Source of the DNA: Betaproteobacteria bacterium | GTDB lineage: Bacteria > Pseudomonadota > Gammaproteobacteria > Burkholderiales > SG8-41 | Reading direction: 5' to 3' | Length of the DNA stretch: 38,952 bases | NCBI GenBank assembly: GCA_016202615.1 | Contig: JACQOI010000326.1 | Span: forward strand, 1-38,952 | Shown: positions 1 through 10,882 of the stretch, one piece after another | Layout of the letters: each line of letters starts with the position of its first letter | How positions within the stretch are numbered: position 1 is the stretch's first letter | The notes under the pieces: model-generated | What the model was told of the DNA's origin: nothing | Seen by the model: the letters and a program-made list of their open reading frames with translations, nothing else | The model's database searches: none | Position numbers and translations under genes: made by a program

Positions 1-1
1 C

Positions 2-1045
2 CCCGCCGGCGCCGCGCGGCTCGCGCAACCGATGACGGCACTCGCGCCGCTGCGCGGATTGGTCGTCATCGACGAAGTCCAGCGGCAGCCGGAGGTCTTC
101 CCCGTTTTGCGGGTGCTCGCGGACCGCCCGCGCGGGCCGGCGCGCTTCCTGGTCCTCGGCAGCGCCTCGCCGGACCTCGTGCGCCGAAGCTCCGAAAGTC
201 TCGCGGGCCGGGTCGGATTCGTCGACATGGCGGGCTTCGATTTGCACGAGGCCGGCGTATCCGCGCTGCGCCGGCTATGGCTGCGCGGAGGCTTCCCGCG
301 CTCCTTTCTCGCACGCAACGACGCGGAGAGCCTGGCGTGGCGCGAGGACTTCATCCGCACCTTCCTCGAAAGAGATATCGCGCAGCTTGGAATTCAAGTG
401 CCCGCGCCCACGCTGCGCCGGTTGTGGATGATGCTCGCCCACTACCACGGGCAGATATTGAATGCGTCCGAGATCGGCCGCTCGCTCGGCGAGGCGCATA
501 CCACGGTGAAGCGCCATCTCGACATATTGACCGGCGCGTTCATGGTGCGCCAACTGCAGCCATGGTTTGAGAACATCGGCAAGCGTCAGATTCGCGCGCC
601 AAAGATTTATATTCGAGATTCCGGCGTCCTGCACGCGCTGCTCGGACTGCCGAGCTTCGCCGCGCTGGAGGCACACCCCAAGCTCGGCGCATCTTGGGAA
701 GGATATGCATTGGAACAGGCGATCCTCACCGCGGGGGAGCGCAACGCCTATTACTGGGCGACCCAAGCGGGCGCCGAACTCGATCTTTTGCTGAGTATCG
801 GAGGCAGGCGCTACGGCGTCGAGGCGAAATACAGCGACGCGCCGCGGACCACCAAATCCATGAATGTCGCGATCGACGACCTGGGCTTGCACAAACTCCA
901 TGTCGTCTACCCGGGATCGCAGCGGTATGCGCTGGACAAGAAGATCGAGGTGCTGCCGCTTCACGACTCGCTGGCGGAAATCAAATCCCTGCGCGGGCGC
1001 AAGCAAAACCGGAAACCACGGCCCACAAAGCACTGGAATTCGTAA
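2..1045 (+). CDS. ATP-binding protein, AAA_14/DUF4143 family, 5'-truncated by window edge
   Basis: Frame is open from base 2; Walker-B-like 'LVVIDEVQRQPEVFPVLR', 'RFLVLGSASPDLVRRSSESLAGRV', and C-terminal DUF4143-like 'GASWEGYALEQAI...AELDLLL..GGRRYGVEAKYSD'. Confidence 0.85.
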   Translation, partial: PAGAARLAQPMTALAPLRGLVVIDEVQRQPEVFPVLRVLADRPRGPARFLVLGSASPDLVRRSSESLAGRVGFVDMAGFDLHEAGVSALRRLWLRGGFPRSFLARNDAESLAWREDFIRTFLERDIAQLGIQVPAPTLRRLWMMLAHYHGQILNASEIGRSLGEAHTTVKRHLDILTGAFMVRQLQPWFENIGKRQIRAPKIYIRDSGVLHALLGLPSFAALEAHPKLGASWEGYALEQAILTAGERNAYYWATQAGAELDLLLSIGGRRYGVEAKYSDAPRTTKSMNVAIDDLGLHKLHVVYPGSQRYALDKKIEVLPLHDSLAEIKSLRGRKQNRKPRPTKHWNS

Positions 1046-1170
1046 CCCATGGCGACCCAATACCGCCAGTCCTCCACGGCCTCGCGGGTCTCGCCATTGG
1101 CCTCGATCACTTCCAGTTGAGACAATGGGACGCCGAGCTTGCGGCCGGCAAACTGGATCAGCACGAACAT
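961..1170 (-). CDS. Small conserved hypothetical protein (69 aa), convergent with and overlapping the ATPase 3' end
   Basis: ATG at 1170: MFVLIQFAGRKLGVPLSQLEVIEANGETREAVEDWRYWVAMGYEF... resembles a recurrent small bacterial protein family; the reported ORF starts upstream at a TTG (1239). Confidence 0.5.
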   Translation of the reverse strand: MFVLIQFAGRKLGVPLSQLEVIEANGETREAVEDWRYWVAMGYEFQCFVGRGFRFCLRPRRDLISASES

Positions 1171-1240
1171 CTCGCGCGTGAGAATTATCCGGATGACCGT
1201 GAATCGGGGTCTGCGTTTCCGCAATCCGTAGAAACACAAC

Positions 1241-1594
1241 TTATCTCAAGGGCAAGAGCCGGACGCGCGACCTCGTATCATCGACGACGATCAATGCCCC
1301 AGCTTCAAGCTCCGATTCAAAGCGGCGAAGCGCGCCGATCAACATGTCTCGGAACTGCTCGGACAGCACATCCTGCGTACGAATCTGGATTTCGTACCCG
1401 TGGCCGCCAGGATAGCGGTGAAATCAAGATCGTGTGTAAGGACAGCGTAACCGTTGTCCCTCGCGTATTGCAAAATCACTTTGTCGGGCGCCGTGGGTTC
1501 GCCTACGGATGACCAATGCGCGGCCTCCCAACCATGCTTGACAAGGATCTCACGCCAAATCGGGCGAGAGATTCATGTCAATCAGGACTTTCAT
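1241..1594 (-). pseudogene. DUF5615 (PIN-like) toxin, disrupted by at least two frameshifts
   Basis: Reverse-strand pieces in different frames: MKVLIDMNLSPD / WREILVKHGWEAAHWSSVGEPTAPDKVILQYARDNGYAVLTHDLDFTAILAATG / YEIQIRTQDVLSEQFRDMLIGALRRFESELEAGALIVVDDTRSRVRLLPLR*; start ATG overlaps the DUF433 stop (ATGA). Confidence 0.8.
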
Positions 1595-1821
1595 GCGTGC
1601 CCTAGGGGGATTTCTATTTCCTCCGCGCGCCAGGCTGCATAAGCGAGGGCTTCCCTCAAGTCCTCTTTTTCGAGGTACGGATAGGCCTTCAGGATCTCTT
1701 CCTCCGTACGGCCAGCAGCAAGGAGGCCAACAATAGTACCGACCGTTACACGCAGGCCGCGAATGCAGGGCTTCCCACCCATCACGGCGGGATCAAGCGT
1801 AATTCTTCGCAATTCATTCAT
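1591..1821 (-). CDS. DUF433 family antitoxin
   Basis: MNELRRITLDPAVMGGKPCIRGLRVTVGTIVGLLAAGRTEEEILKAYPYLEKEDLREALAYAAWRA is a characteristic DUF433 sequence. Confidence 0.88.
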   Translation of the reverse strand: MNELRRITLDPAVMGGKPCIRGLRVTVGTIVGLLAAGRTEEEILKAYPYLEKEDLREALAYAAWRAEEIEIPLGHA

Positions 1822-2222
1822 ATACGACTTCGATTCGCAAATGTGCTGTCAGCCAGTGTGTGAAATCTTCGCACAACCTCCTGGCCATGCACGTTACGCT
1901 TCATTCTACGCCCGAATCGCGCTCGTCGCGCCGCTTTCAAGCTTCAGCGCAAACCCGCGTCAACGCAACAAAGGCCGCGAGTCGGGGTCCCGCCATAGCC
2001 AACCACACGCGCATTTGGAACCAAGGCCTCGAACGCCTGCAGGAAACCGGCAGCCGCCGTGACGACAGAACGCGGTGAAGGCTGTAATAGCGGTGGAAGC
2101 GCTCCATGCCCGCCCTCCCCTGCGGATCGTTTGGTTATAGACCCGCTGCAATGGCGGAAGGCAACAATAACCGGTCAGCGACCAGCATCATTGTCCGGTT
2201 GCTTTGGAGCACGCCGGGCGCG

Positions 2223-2251
2223 TGGACAATGAGCGGTAATGTGGCTACAAT
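2223..2251 (+). promoter_or_regulatory. Predicted sigma70-type promoter of the Phd/PIN operon (TGGACA-N17-TACAAT)
   Basis: TGGACA at 2223-2228, TACAAT at 2246-2251, 17-nt spacer, upstream of the antitoxin ATG at 2283. Confidence 0.6.
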
Positions 2252-2270
2252 ATCCCGTACGTAGCCACAT
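2239..2270. promoter_or_regulatory. Candidate operator palindrome ATGTGGCTAC-N12-GTAGCCACAT
   Basis: Perfect 10-bp inverted repeat overlapping the predicted -10 box and start site of the TA operon. Confidence 0.6.
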
Positions 2271-2282
2271 GGAGCGCGGCCG

Positions 2283-2567
2283 ATGGAAGTTTCGATCCGG
2301 GAAATGAAAAATCGCCTGTCGAAGTATCTCAAACTCGTGCAGGCGGGCAAGGATGTTGTGATCACCGATCGCGGCCGGCCGGTCGCCAGGTTGACGCTGG
2401 CGGGGCGCACAGTCGAGCACACCGAGACGGAGGTTATTGAACGCATCAAGGCGCTGCCATGGGTCCGGCCGGGCAACGGTGGCAAGGTGAGAGGCGCCAA
2501 GCGCCCGATTCGCCTGAAGCCGGGCGACAAGACGGCCGCGGAAATGGTGCTTGAGGATCGGATTTGA
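2283..2567 (+). CDS. Type II antitoxin, Phd/YefM family
   Basis: MEVSIREMKNRLSKYLKLVQAGKDVVITDRGRPVARLTL; TTGA overlap with the downstream PIN toxin. Confidence 0.88.
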   Translation: MEVSIREMKNRLSKYLKLVQAGKDVVITDRGRPVARLTLAGRTVEHTETEVIERIKALPWVRPGNGGKVRGAKRPIRLKPGDKTAAEMVLEDRI

Positions 2568-2995
2568 TCATATATCTCGATACCTCGGCGTTTATCAAGC
2601 TGTATGTGGACGAACCGGGTGCGGACATGGTGCGTGCCTCGGTTGCCGCGAATCCGATTCACACTCACTGGATTGCCTACGCCGAGATGCGCGCGACATT
2701 GGCGCGGTTGCATCGCATGGGATACCAGACGGCCGGGGCTTACCGGGAACACAAGCGTGAGTTCGAGGCTGACTGGAAGGCGGTCAACGCCATTCTTCCG
2801 GACGAGCAGATGCTGCGCCGGGCGGGAGAACTGGCTGAGCGATTCAGGCTGCGCGGCTACGACAGTGTGCACCTGGCCGCCGCCGAATCGTTGCGGGTCG
2901 GTCGCGCAACGGATTTTCTGCGTTTTGCGTCTTTCGATCACCTTCTCAACCAATCGGCGGAAGAACTTGGCTTGCGCCTGCTGATGGCGGACTAA
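2564..2995 (+). CDS. PIN domain toxin, VapC-like
   Basis: MIIYLDTSAFIKLYVDEPGADMV...; conserved acidic residues, 'LRGYDSVHLAAAESL'; TTG start overlaps the antitoxin stop. Confidence 0.88.
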   Translation: MIIYLDTSAFIKLYVDEPGADMVRASVAANPIHTHWIAYAEMRATLARLHRMGYQTAGAYREHKREFEADWKAVNAILPDEQMLRRAGELAERFRLRGYDSVHLAAAESLRVGRATDFLRFASFDHLLNQSAEELGLRLLMAD

Positions 2996-3266
2996 TGCCG
3001 GAAACCGCTTCGCCCTCGTCAGCCATCCCGCCGGTGGCGATCGTCTCCGGGCGGCCCGCCCAAAGACTTGGAGCGCGTTTCAAGATTGGCGGTAGCACAA
3101 ACGCTCTCGTCCGCGACCGTCATCAATGCAGGCGAGGCGCGTCCGCTACGAAATCACGTGCAATAAGGATCCCAATAAATGCGACGCCAGCTGCGGATGC
3201 GCTTGCGCGACACTACGCCGCAGCGAAGTATTGTCGAAGATTCAATGTAATAGCGCATTCCTGTGC

Positions 3267-3272
3267 TATACT
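3267..3272 (+). promoter_or_regulatory. Possible -10 box (TATACT) upstream of typA
   Basis: TATACT ~60 nt upstream of the typA start; no clear -35. Confidence 0.3.
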
Positions 3273-3306
3273 CGCGCCCTTTTCAAAAGCCTAGCTGACG
3301 CACCAA

Positions 3307-5298
<1,992 letters not shown>

Positions 5299-5378
5299 GC
5301 CGCGCGCTATGCCCGGCCACGGGCGCTTGCCACATCCGCGCGATCATCCGAGAATAAAACTTCTCCGGAGTCTGAAAG

Positions 5379-6524
5379 ATGGCCTTCGACATGAATCTTG
5401 TGCAGCGCGGCGCGCGCCTGCGCCGCAGTCCCTTTTTCGAGGCTACGCAGCGCCACGGCGCCAAGGCGTACACCGTGTATAACCACATGTTGTTCCCGAT
5501 TTGCTTCAGCGACCTCGAGGAGGAGTACTGGCATCTGCTGAATCACGTCACGCTATGGGACGTCGCGGTGGAGCGGCAGGTCGAGATCACGGGCCCCGAT
5601 GCTTTCGCTTTCACCAACCTGCTGACGCCGCGCGATCTTGCGCGCTGCGCGGTGGGCCAGGGCAAGTACGTCGTCATCACCTCGAAGGACGGCGGCATCA
5701 TCAACGATCCGGTGCTGCTGCGGCTGGGAGAAAACCACTTCTGGCTCGCGCTCGCCGACAGCGACGTGCTGCTGTGGGCGCGCGGCGCGGCGTTGAACTC
5801 CGGCTTGCGGGTGAAGATCCGGGAACCCGACGTTTCGCCCGTGCAGATCCAGGGCCCGAAGGCGAGGGAGGTGGTGCACGCGCTCTTCGGTGAGCGCGTG
5901 CTGCAATTGCGCTATTACTACTTCCTCGAAACCAGCCTGGACGGCATCCCGGTCGTCGTTACGCGCACCGGATGGTCGGGCGAAGTGGGCTACGAAATCT
6001 ATTTGCGCGACGGCAGCCGGGGCGACGAGCTGTGGGAACGCATCATGGAGGCCGGCAAGCCGCACCATATCCGCCCGACCGGCCCCTCCGACATCCGCCG
6101 GATCGAAGCCGGCATCCTGAACTGGGGCGCGGACATGACGCTGGAGAACAACGTCTATGAAGTCGGGCTCGAGCGGCTGGTGGACGATGACAAGCCCGCC
6201 GGCTACATCGGCCGCGAGGCGCTCAAGCGGATCAAAGCGGCGGGCGTCACGCGCAGGCTCGCGGGCATCGAGATTGCGGGCGAGCGGATCGAGTTCAACG
6301 CGACACCATGGCCGGTCAAGGCGGGTGACGAGCCCGCGGGCCGGGTCACTTCCGCCATCTGGTCTCCGCGTCTCAAGAAAAACATCGGCTACGCGATGCT
6401 CCGCGCGATCGCGGTTGCGCCCGGAACCGCCCTGAAAGTGCTCATACCCGGCGCCGGCGAACGCCCGGCCAAGGTGGTTCCCCGGCCGTTCGTGGACCCG
6501 AAGAAGAAAATCCCGAAAAGCTGA
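5379..6524 (+). CDS. Aminomethyltransferase family protein (GcvT/DmdA-like)
   Basis: 'RLRRSPFFEATQRHGAKAYTVYNHMLFP...LWDVAVERQVEITGPDA', 'LLTPRDL', 'DGGIINDPVLLRLGENHFWLALADSDVLLWA', 'VQIQGPKA'; pattern resembles the DmdA branch of the GcvT fold. Confidence 0.85.
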   Translation: MAFDMNLVQRGARLRRSPFFEATQRHGAKAYTVYNHMLFPICFSDLEEEYWHLLNHVTLWDVAVERQVEITGPDAFAFTNLLTPRDLARCAVGQGKYVVITSKDGGIINDPVLLRLGENHFWLALADSDVLLWARGAALNSGLRVKIREPDVSPVQIQGPKAREVVHALFGERVLQLRYYYFLETSLDGIPVVVTRTGWSGEVGYEIYLRDGSRGDELWERIMEAGKPHHIRPTGPSDIRRIEAGILNWGADMTLENNVYEVGLERLVDDDKPAGYIGREALKRIKAAGVTRRLAGIEIAGERIEFNATPWPVKAGDEPAGRVTSAIWSPRLKKNIGYAMLRAIAVAPGTALKVLIPGAGERPAKVVPRPFVDPKKKIPKS

Positions 6525-6642
6525 CCTGCCGCCTGCGGGCGACACCCGCCGTTCCCCATCACCGCCGCCGCAGGAGACCCCGAGCGACGCCATCTTAGAT
6601 GTAGATTAATACGAGTCGCAGATCGGCCTTAGTGGTTACCAC

Positions 6643-6840
6643 TAGGAGTTTGTCGGACTTAACCCCGACAAACTCCTAATGCAAAACCGGCCATAGGAGA
6701 ATTGCAGAAAAGGATTACCGATATGCTAATTCACGCGCGCTTTTCGTCAAATTCGACCGCTTCGGCTGGGTTTTTTCTGAAGTGTCAGCCGGTTTTGCTT
6801 TTAGCAGCCTGTACGGACTACTAAGTCCGACAGGCTGCTA
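6643..6840. mobile_element. MITE-like element copy A with nested terminal hairpins
   Basis: Left end TAGGAGTTTGTCGGACTTAACCCCGACAAACTCCTA...GCAAAACCGG; right end, reverse complemented, TAGCAGCCTGTCGGACTTAGTAGTCCGTACAGGCTGCTAAAAGCAAAACCGG; partly shared with 9915-10069. Confidence 0.7.
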
Positions 6841-6873
6841 GAGCGATGCCGACCCGCGCCAAGACACCACAAT

Positions 6874-7383
6874 CTACGCCGGCAACTCGTAGTACCAAAT
6901 CAACCCGGAGGGCTCGTATATCGCGAGCTGATCTTCGGGCGTGAATTCGTACGAGCTACCATCGGGATTGAACACCGTGAACTGCACGGGTGTCGTCTGA
7001 TATCCCTCCTCGTCGGAATCGAAAAATGCGGCCGGTTCCGCAGGTGTTGACTCTATGGACACCGGTTCCTCCGCGAGTGTCACCTCATCCTCAGGAAAAA
7101 GTACCGCAACCTCTGTGGACGCAAGTTCATACGACGACCCGTCAGGATTGAATACCGTGACCTGCATCGGTTCAGACTCATCAACCGCAGACTCACCAAT
7201 CGAAGCCAGGAACTCATCCCGGTCCATTGATTCCGGCACGACATAGTAGGCGAACGTCTGATACTCCGTTATCTGTTCCCTTATCGGGATTATTTCCGGT
7301 TCATCGGCGACGGCTATGCCAACCTGCGTGCCAAACAGCATAGCTGCGATCAAAACAGCAATTGGACGACGTTTTAACATCAT
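6874..7383 (-). CDS. Hypothetical secreted protein with duplicated VFNPDGSSYE motif
   Basis: AGGAGG upstream of ATG at 7383; signal peptide-like MMLKRRPIAVLIAAMLFGTQVGIAVA; two copies of 'VFNPDGSSYE(L/F)'. Confidence 0.7.
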   Translation of the reverse strand: MMLKRRPIAVLIAAMLFGTQVGIAVADEPEIIPIREQITEYQTFAYYVVPESMDRDEFLASIGESAVDESEPMQVTVFNPDGSSYELASTEVAVLFPEDEVTLAEEPVSIESTPAEPAAFFDSDEEGYQTTPVQFTVFNPDGSSYEFTPEDQLAIYEPSGLIWYYELPA

Positions 7384-7899
7384 AACCTCCTTAAATGAAT
7401 TGAGTTTCGTTCGTGCTCGTCTTTTGCGCCTTCGATCTCGCAAATAACGAACGACACGTAACGGGCATAACTCACTTACAGTGTCTCCGAGAGTCCGTTT
7501 AGCAAGTCGAGTTAGGCGCCGTCATCATATTTTTCGCAACATCCGTGCCAAAGTAAAATAATTTCATAAAATCATGATGTTAAGTTCAGTCTGCCGCCCA
7601 GCGAAAAACATGGCATTGTCGCCGCTTTGCGACGCGTAGCGTATCGCATTTACCAATTAACTGATTTATCGAATATTCCGGTGTCGCCAGTCAGCGACGT
7701 CAGAAAGCTCAGGTTTCCGCTGGAATCAAGCCGAGGGGCGTAAGCTTGCCCAGCCGTCGCATCTCAAATAGAAGTGATGCCTGAGCAGAGTTCCGTAGGG
7801 CGGAAATCCATTCCCGCCAGAAGTCACCCAGTGTCGCCGAAAATCATGCGTCCCACCACGGAGCATGCCAATGAAGCAGTCGACGCGGGCCAAGGCCGC

Positions 7900-8958
7900 C
7901 TATTCGGGCTTGATACCCGCTCCCTTGATGACCTTGAACCACCTCTCGGTCTCTGTCTTAATGAAACTTGCGAACTCCTCCGGTGTGCTCGTGACCGCCT
8001 CAGATCCATCTGCCTCTACTCTCTTCCGGGTTTCGGCGGATTGCAGACTTTTCACCAACGCGGCATTCAGCCGCATGATGGTGTCCTTGGGCGTTCCTGT
8101 TGGAGCCAATACGCCGTAACGGTTTTGGACTTCAAGCGCCGGCAGGCCGGCCTCCGCAACGGTCGGTACGCCGGGCAATGCCGATGAACGCTTCAAGCCC
8201 GTAACCGCAATAGCACGCAACCGCCCGGAGTGGACCGCCGGCACGGCCGTCAGGATATCGCTGAAGATTAAATCGGTCTCTCCCGTCATTACCGACAGCA
8301 CGCCGGGCGAAGTGCCCTTGTACGCGACATGGACCATCTTCACCTTGGCCATGGCCTGGAACAACTCGGCCGCCAAGTGGCCAAAAGCGCCGACTCCGGA
8401 CGAGGCGTAGTTCAACACGCCAGGTTTGGACTTGGATAACGCGATCAATTGAGTAAGGGTCTGGGCTGGCACGGCAGGATGAACCAGCAACACGTATGCA
8501 CTCATCGCTACCGGTGTAATAGGCACAAAGTCTTTCTGCACGTTGTACGGCAGTTTTGGATACAGAGCGGGCTGGATAATCATAGGGCCGCTACCCCCTA
8601 GCAGCAGCGTATAGCCATCGGGCGCTGAGTTCGCGACATGCTCGAAACCTACTCTTCCCCCCGCGCCAGCCCGATTGTCCACGATCGCCTGCTGCTTGAA
8701 GCTGTCGGTTAACAGCAGAGCTGTCAGGCGTCCCAATACATCCGCGCCTCCCCCAGGCGGAAAAGGAACGACCACGCGGATCGGACGATTGGGATATGTT
8801 TGTCGTGGTTGGGCCGATGCTGCAGCAACGAAAGCGGACGTGGCGACAGCCATGCCCATGAAACACCACCGGAACCAGCGAACGGCCGTGTACGGTCTCC
8901 GTGGCCACACCGCGTTTAGAAATGAATTTAAAGTTGCCTGAAGAGCCGGCGCTGTCAT
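7900..8958 (-). CDS. Tripartite tricarboxylate transporter substrate-binding protein (Bug/TctC family); start uncertain
   Basis: 'YPNRPIRVVVPFPPGGGADVLGRLTA', 'DNRAGAGGRVGFEHVANSAPDGYTLLLG'. Confidence 0.93.
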   Translation of the reverse strand: MTAPALQATLNSFLNAVWPRRPYTAVRWFRWCFMGMAVATSAFVAAASAQPRQTYPNRPIRVVVPFPPGGGADVLGRLTALLLTDSFKQQAIVDNRAGAGGRVGFEHVANSAPDGYTLLLGGSGPMIIQPALYPKLPYNVQKDFVPITPVAMSAYVLLVHPAVPAQTLTQLIALSKSKPGVLNYASSGVGAFGHLAAELFQAMAKVKMVHVAYKGTSPGVLSVMTGETDLIFSDILTAVPAVHSGRLRAIAVTGLKRSSALPGVPTVAEAGLPALEVQNRYGVLAPTGTPKDTIMRLNAALVKSLQSAETRKRVEADGSEAVTSTPEEFASFIKTETERWFKVIKGAGIKPE

Positions 8959-9058
8959 TTCAGTTATTATAAAGCAAGGCGCATGCGTAATGCGGTCCGT
9001 CGCCGACTGCTGTCGCCGGCTGCTTTACACAGCAGTTTTATGCGGATAATATTGCGAC

Positions 9059-9520
9059 ATGACTCCAGAGAATTCCCTGCATGAGGGCCTGCGCTTTGCG
9101 GGACCCTCAAAGACGCTCAACGATGCGCACTTCCTGCTCTTCTCGGGGATCACCGGCGACGTGCACCGCAGCCATTATGACGTCGAGTATGCGAAGCGCA
9201 CGAAATTCGCGAAGCCGCTTGCGCACGGCCTCTTGCTCGTCTCGATGACCGCTGTTGGTGCGTCGGAGATAAGAGAGAAGCTGGAGGGATTCGTGCTTGT
9301 AGAACAGGGGTGCCGGTACCTGCATCCCGCAGTCGTCGGCGATACCATCCGGCCGGAGTTCATTCTTGAACGAATCTGGCGGGAGGGGCGCCGTGTTTTT
9401 TACCGCTTCAAGACCGTCCTGCTGAACCAGCGCGACGAAACGTTGCTCGAGGGGTTTCACGTTTACCAGGTCGTTGCGCGGCCGCGCGGGGAAGGAAAAA
9501 GCAATGCGCCCGGATCGTGA
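9059..9520 (+). CDS. MaoC-like dehydratase
   Basis: 'DAHFLLFSGITGDVHRSHYDVEYAKRTKFAKPLAHGLLLVSM' hotdog/MaoC pattern. Confidence 0.8.
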   Translation: MTPENSLHEGLRFAGPSKTLNDAHFLLFSGITGDVHRSHYDVEYAKRTKFAKPLAHGLLLVSMTAVGASEIREKLEGFVLVEQGCRYLHPAVVGDTIRPEFILERIWREGRRVFYRFKTVLLNQRDETLLEGFHVYQVVARPRGEGKSNAPGS

Positions 9521-9950
9521 AGTCGTCGTTGGAGAAAAACAGTGGCCGACGCATTACACGTACGTGCCGGCCGTGCGAGTCGGCAACACCGTCTATCTTT
9601 CTGGAACCACCGGGACCGACGATGAGGGGCGGATTGCAATCCCCGGTGACATCGTGGAGCAGACCCGGCAAATCTACCGCAAGTTCGACCGTATTCTGAA
9701 ATCGATCGGTGGTTGTTGCGACGACATCGTCTCTACCACCGATTTTTTCACCACCACGGAAAACTACGCCAAGACAGCCGCGGTGCGCAGGGAGTTCTTC
9801 CGTAACGCCTTCCCGGCCTCGACCGGTGTGCTGGTCGCGGGCTTGCTCCGCAAGGACGCGCTGATCGAGATTTCAGCGATCGCGGTACTCGAGAGCGGAC
9901 GCGACAACAGCGCGAGGAGTTTGTCGGACTTAGCCCCGACAAACTCCTAA
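9504..9950 (+). CDS. RidA family protein; C-terminal tail encoded by an inserted repeat element
   Basis: ATG at 9504: MRPDREVVVGEKQWPTHYTYVPAVRVGNTVYLSGTTGTD...; last residues ARSLSDLAPTNS* come from the palindromic element at 9915. Confidence 0.85.
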   Translation: MRPDREVVVGEKQWPTHYTYVPAVRVGNTVYLSGTTGTDDEGRIAIPGDIVEQTRQIYRKFDRILKSIGGCCDDIVSTTDFFTTTENYAKTAAVRREFFRNAFPASTGVLVAGLLRKDALIEISAIAVLESGRDNSARSLSDLAPTNS

Positions 9951-10069
9951 TGCAAAACCGGGGCCAGTAGAATTGCCGAAGAGGACAAAAGTTATGCGAA
10001 TTTGGCCGCGCTTTTCCCCAAATTCGACCGCTAGCAGCCAGTCGGGCTAGGCACTCCAACAGGCTGCTA
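9915..10069. mobile_element. MITE-like element copy B
   Basis: AGGAGTTTGTCGGACTTAGCCCCGACAAACTCCTAATGCAAAACCGG nearly identical to 6644-6690; shared interior (AGAATTGC, CAAATTCGACCGCT) and a right hairpin TAGCAGCC...GGCTGCTA. Confidence 0.7.
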
Positions 10070-10292
10070 AAGCACACCACAATGAGGTCAGCAAGAAAGC
10101 CTCAACGCTGGAGCACGAATCGTAATGTCGGTACCTCATCACAAGGCGCATTCTTGCGACGAGCAGGCGACTGCGGCGCAGCGCTGGTTGCCCAAATGGG
10201 CAAGACGGGCCCGGCGCGCCGCCGGAGCCACGTGAAACTGCGGGTCGCATTCGAGCACGGCGTGCGTGATCTGGCGTGAACGATCTTGCCAG

Positions 10293-10739
10293 ATGAGCCG
10301 CTACTTCGAAGACTTCGAGGTTGGTGCCCGTTACCCGACGCGCACCCGCACGATTACCGATGAGGACCACGAGTCTTTCTGCCGGCTGACCGGTTACGAT
10401 GTGCCGCTGTTCCTGAACGATGAATACGCGCGAAAGCGTGGCTTGGCCGGGCGCATCTGCCCCAGCCATCTGATCATGTCGTTTTCGAGCGCGATGACGG
10501 GCGATCTGTTCGCCGAGAGCCTCATTGCGCTGGTCGGGCTTGAGCGGGCGCGCTTTCTCGCCGCGGTACGCCCTGGCGATACGGTACGGACCGAAGTCGA
10601 GGTCTTGGAAAAACGGCTGAGCTCGAATCCCGACCGCGGCGTGGTGGTGTTCCGGGACCACGTCTACAACCAAGCCAGCGAGGAAGTATTTTGTAATGAC
10701 AAGATCGTCCTCATCAGGCGGCGCAGTTCACAGCCCTGA
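10293..10739 (+). CDS. MaoC family dehydratase
   Basis: MSRYFEDFEVGARYPTRTRTITDEDHESFCRLTGYDVPLFLNDEYARKRGLAGRICPSHL. Confidence 0.9.
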   Translation: MSRYFEDFEVGARYPTRTRTITDEDHESFCRLTGYDVPLFLNDEYARKRGLAGRICPSHLIMSFSSAMTGDLFAESLIALVGLERARFLAAVRPGDTVRTEVEVLEKRLSSNPDRGVVVFRDHVYNQASEEVFCNDKIVLIRRRSSQP

Positions 10740-10882
10740 GCTTTGGGCGGCCGGCATTTGCGTTACGAACCTCGGTGGCGACCCGTCATCTGGCGGCGAA
10801 TTCAGATGTCAGGAAAACGGGAGGGCATATGCGTGCGGCGCCGTTACGCTATTGAAATAAGACGCAGCAACGGGGGAACACG

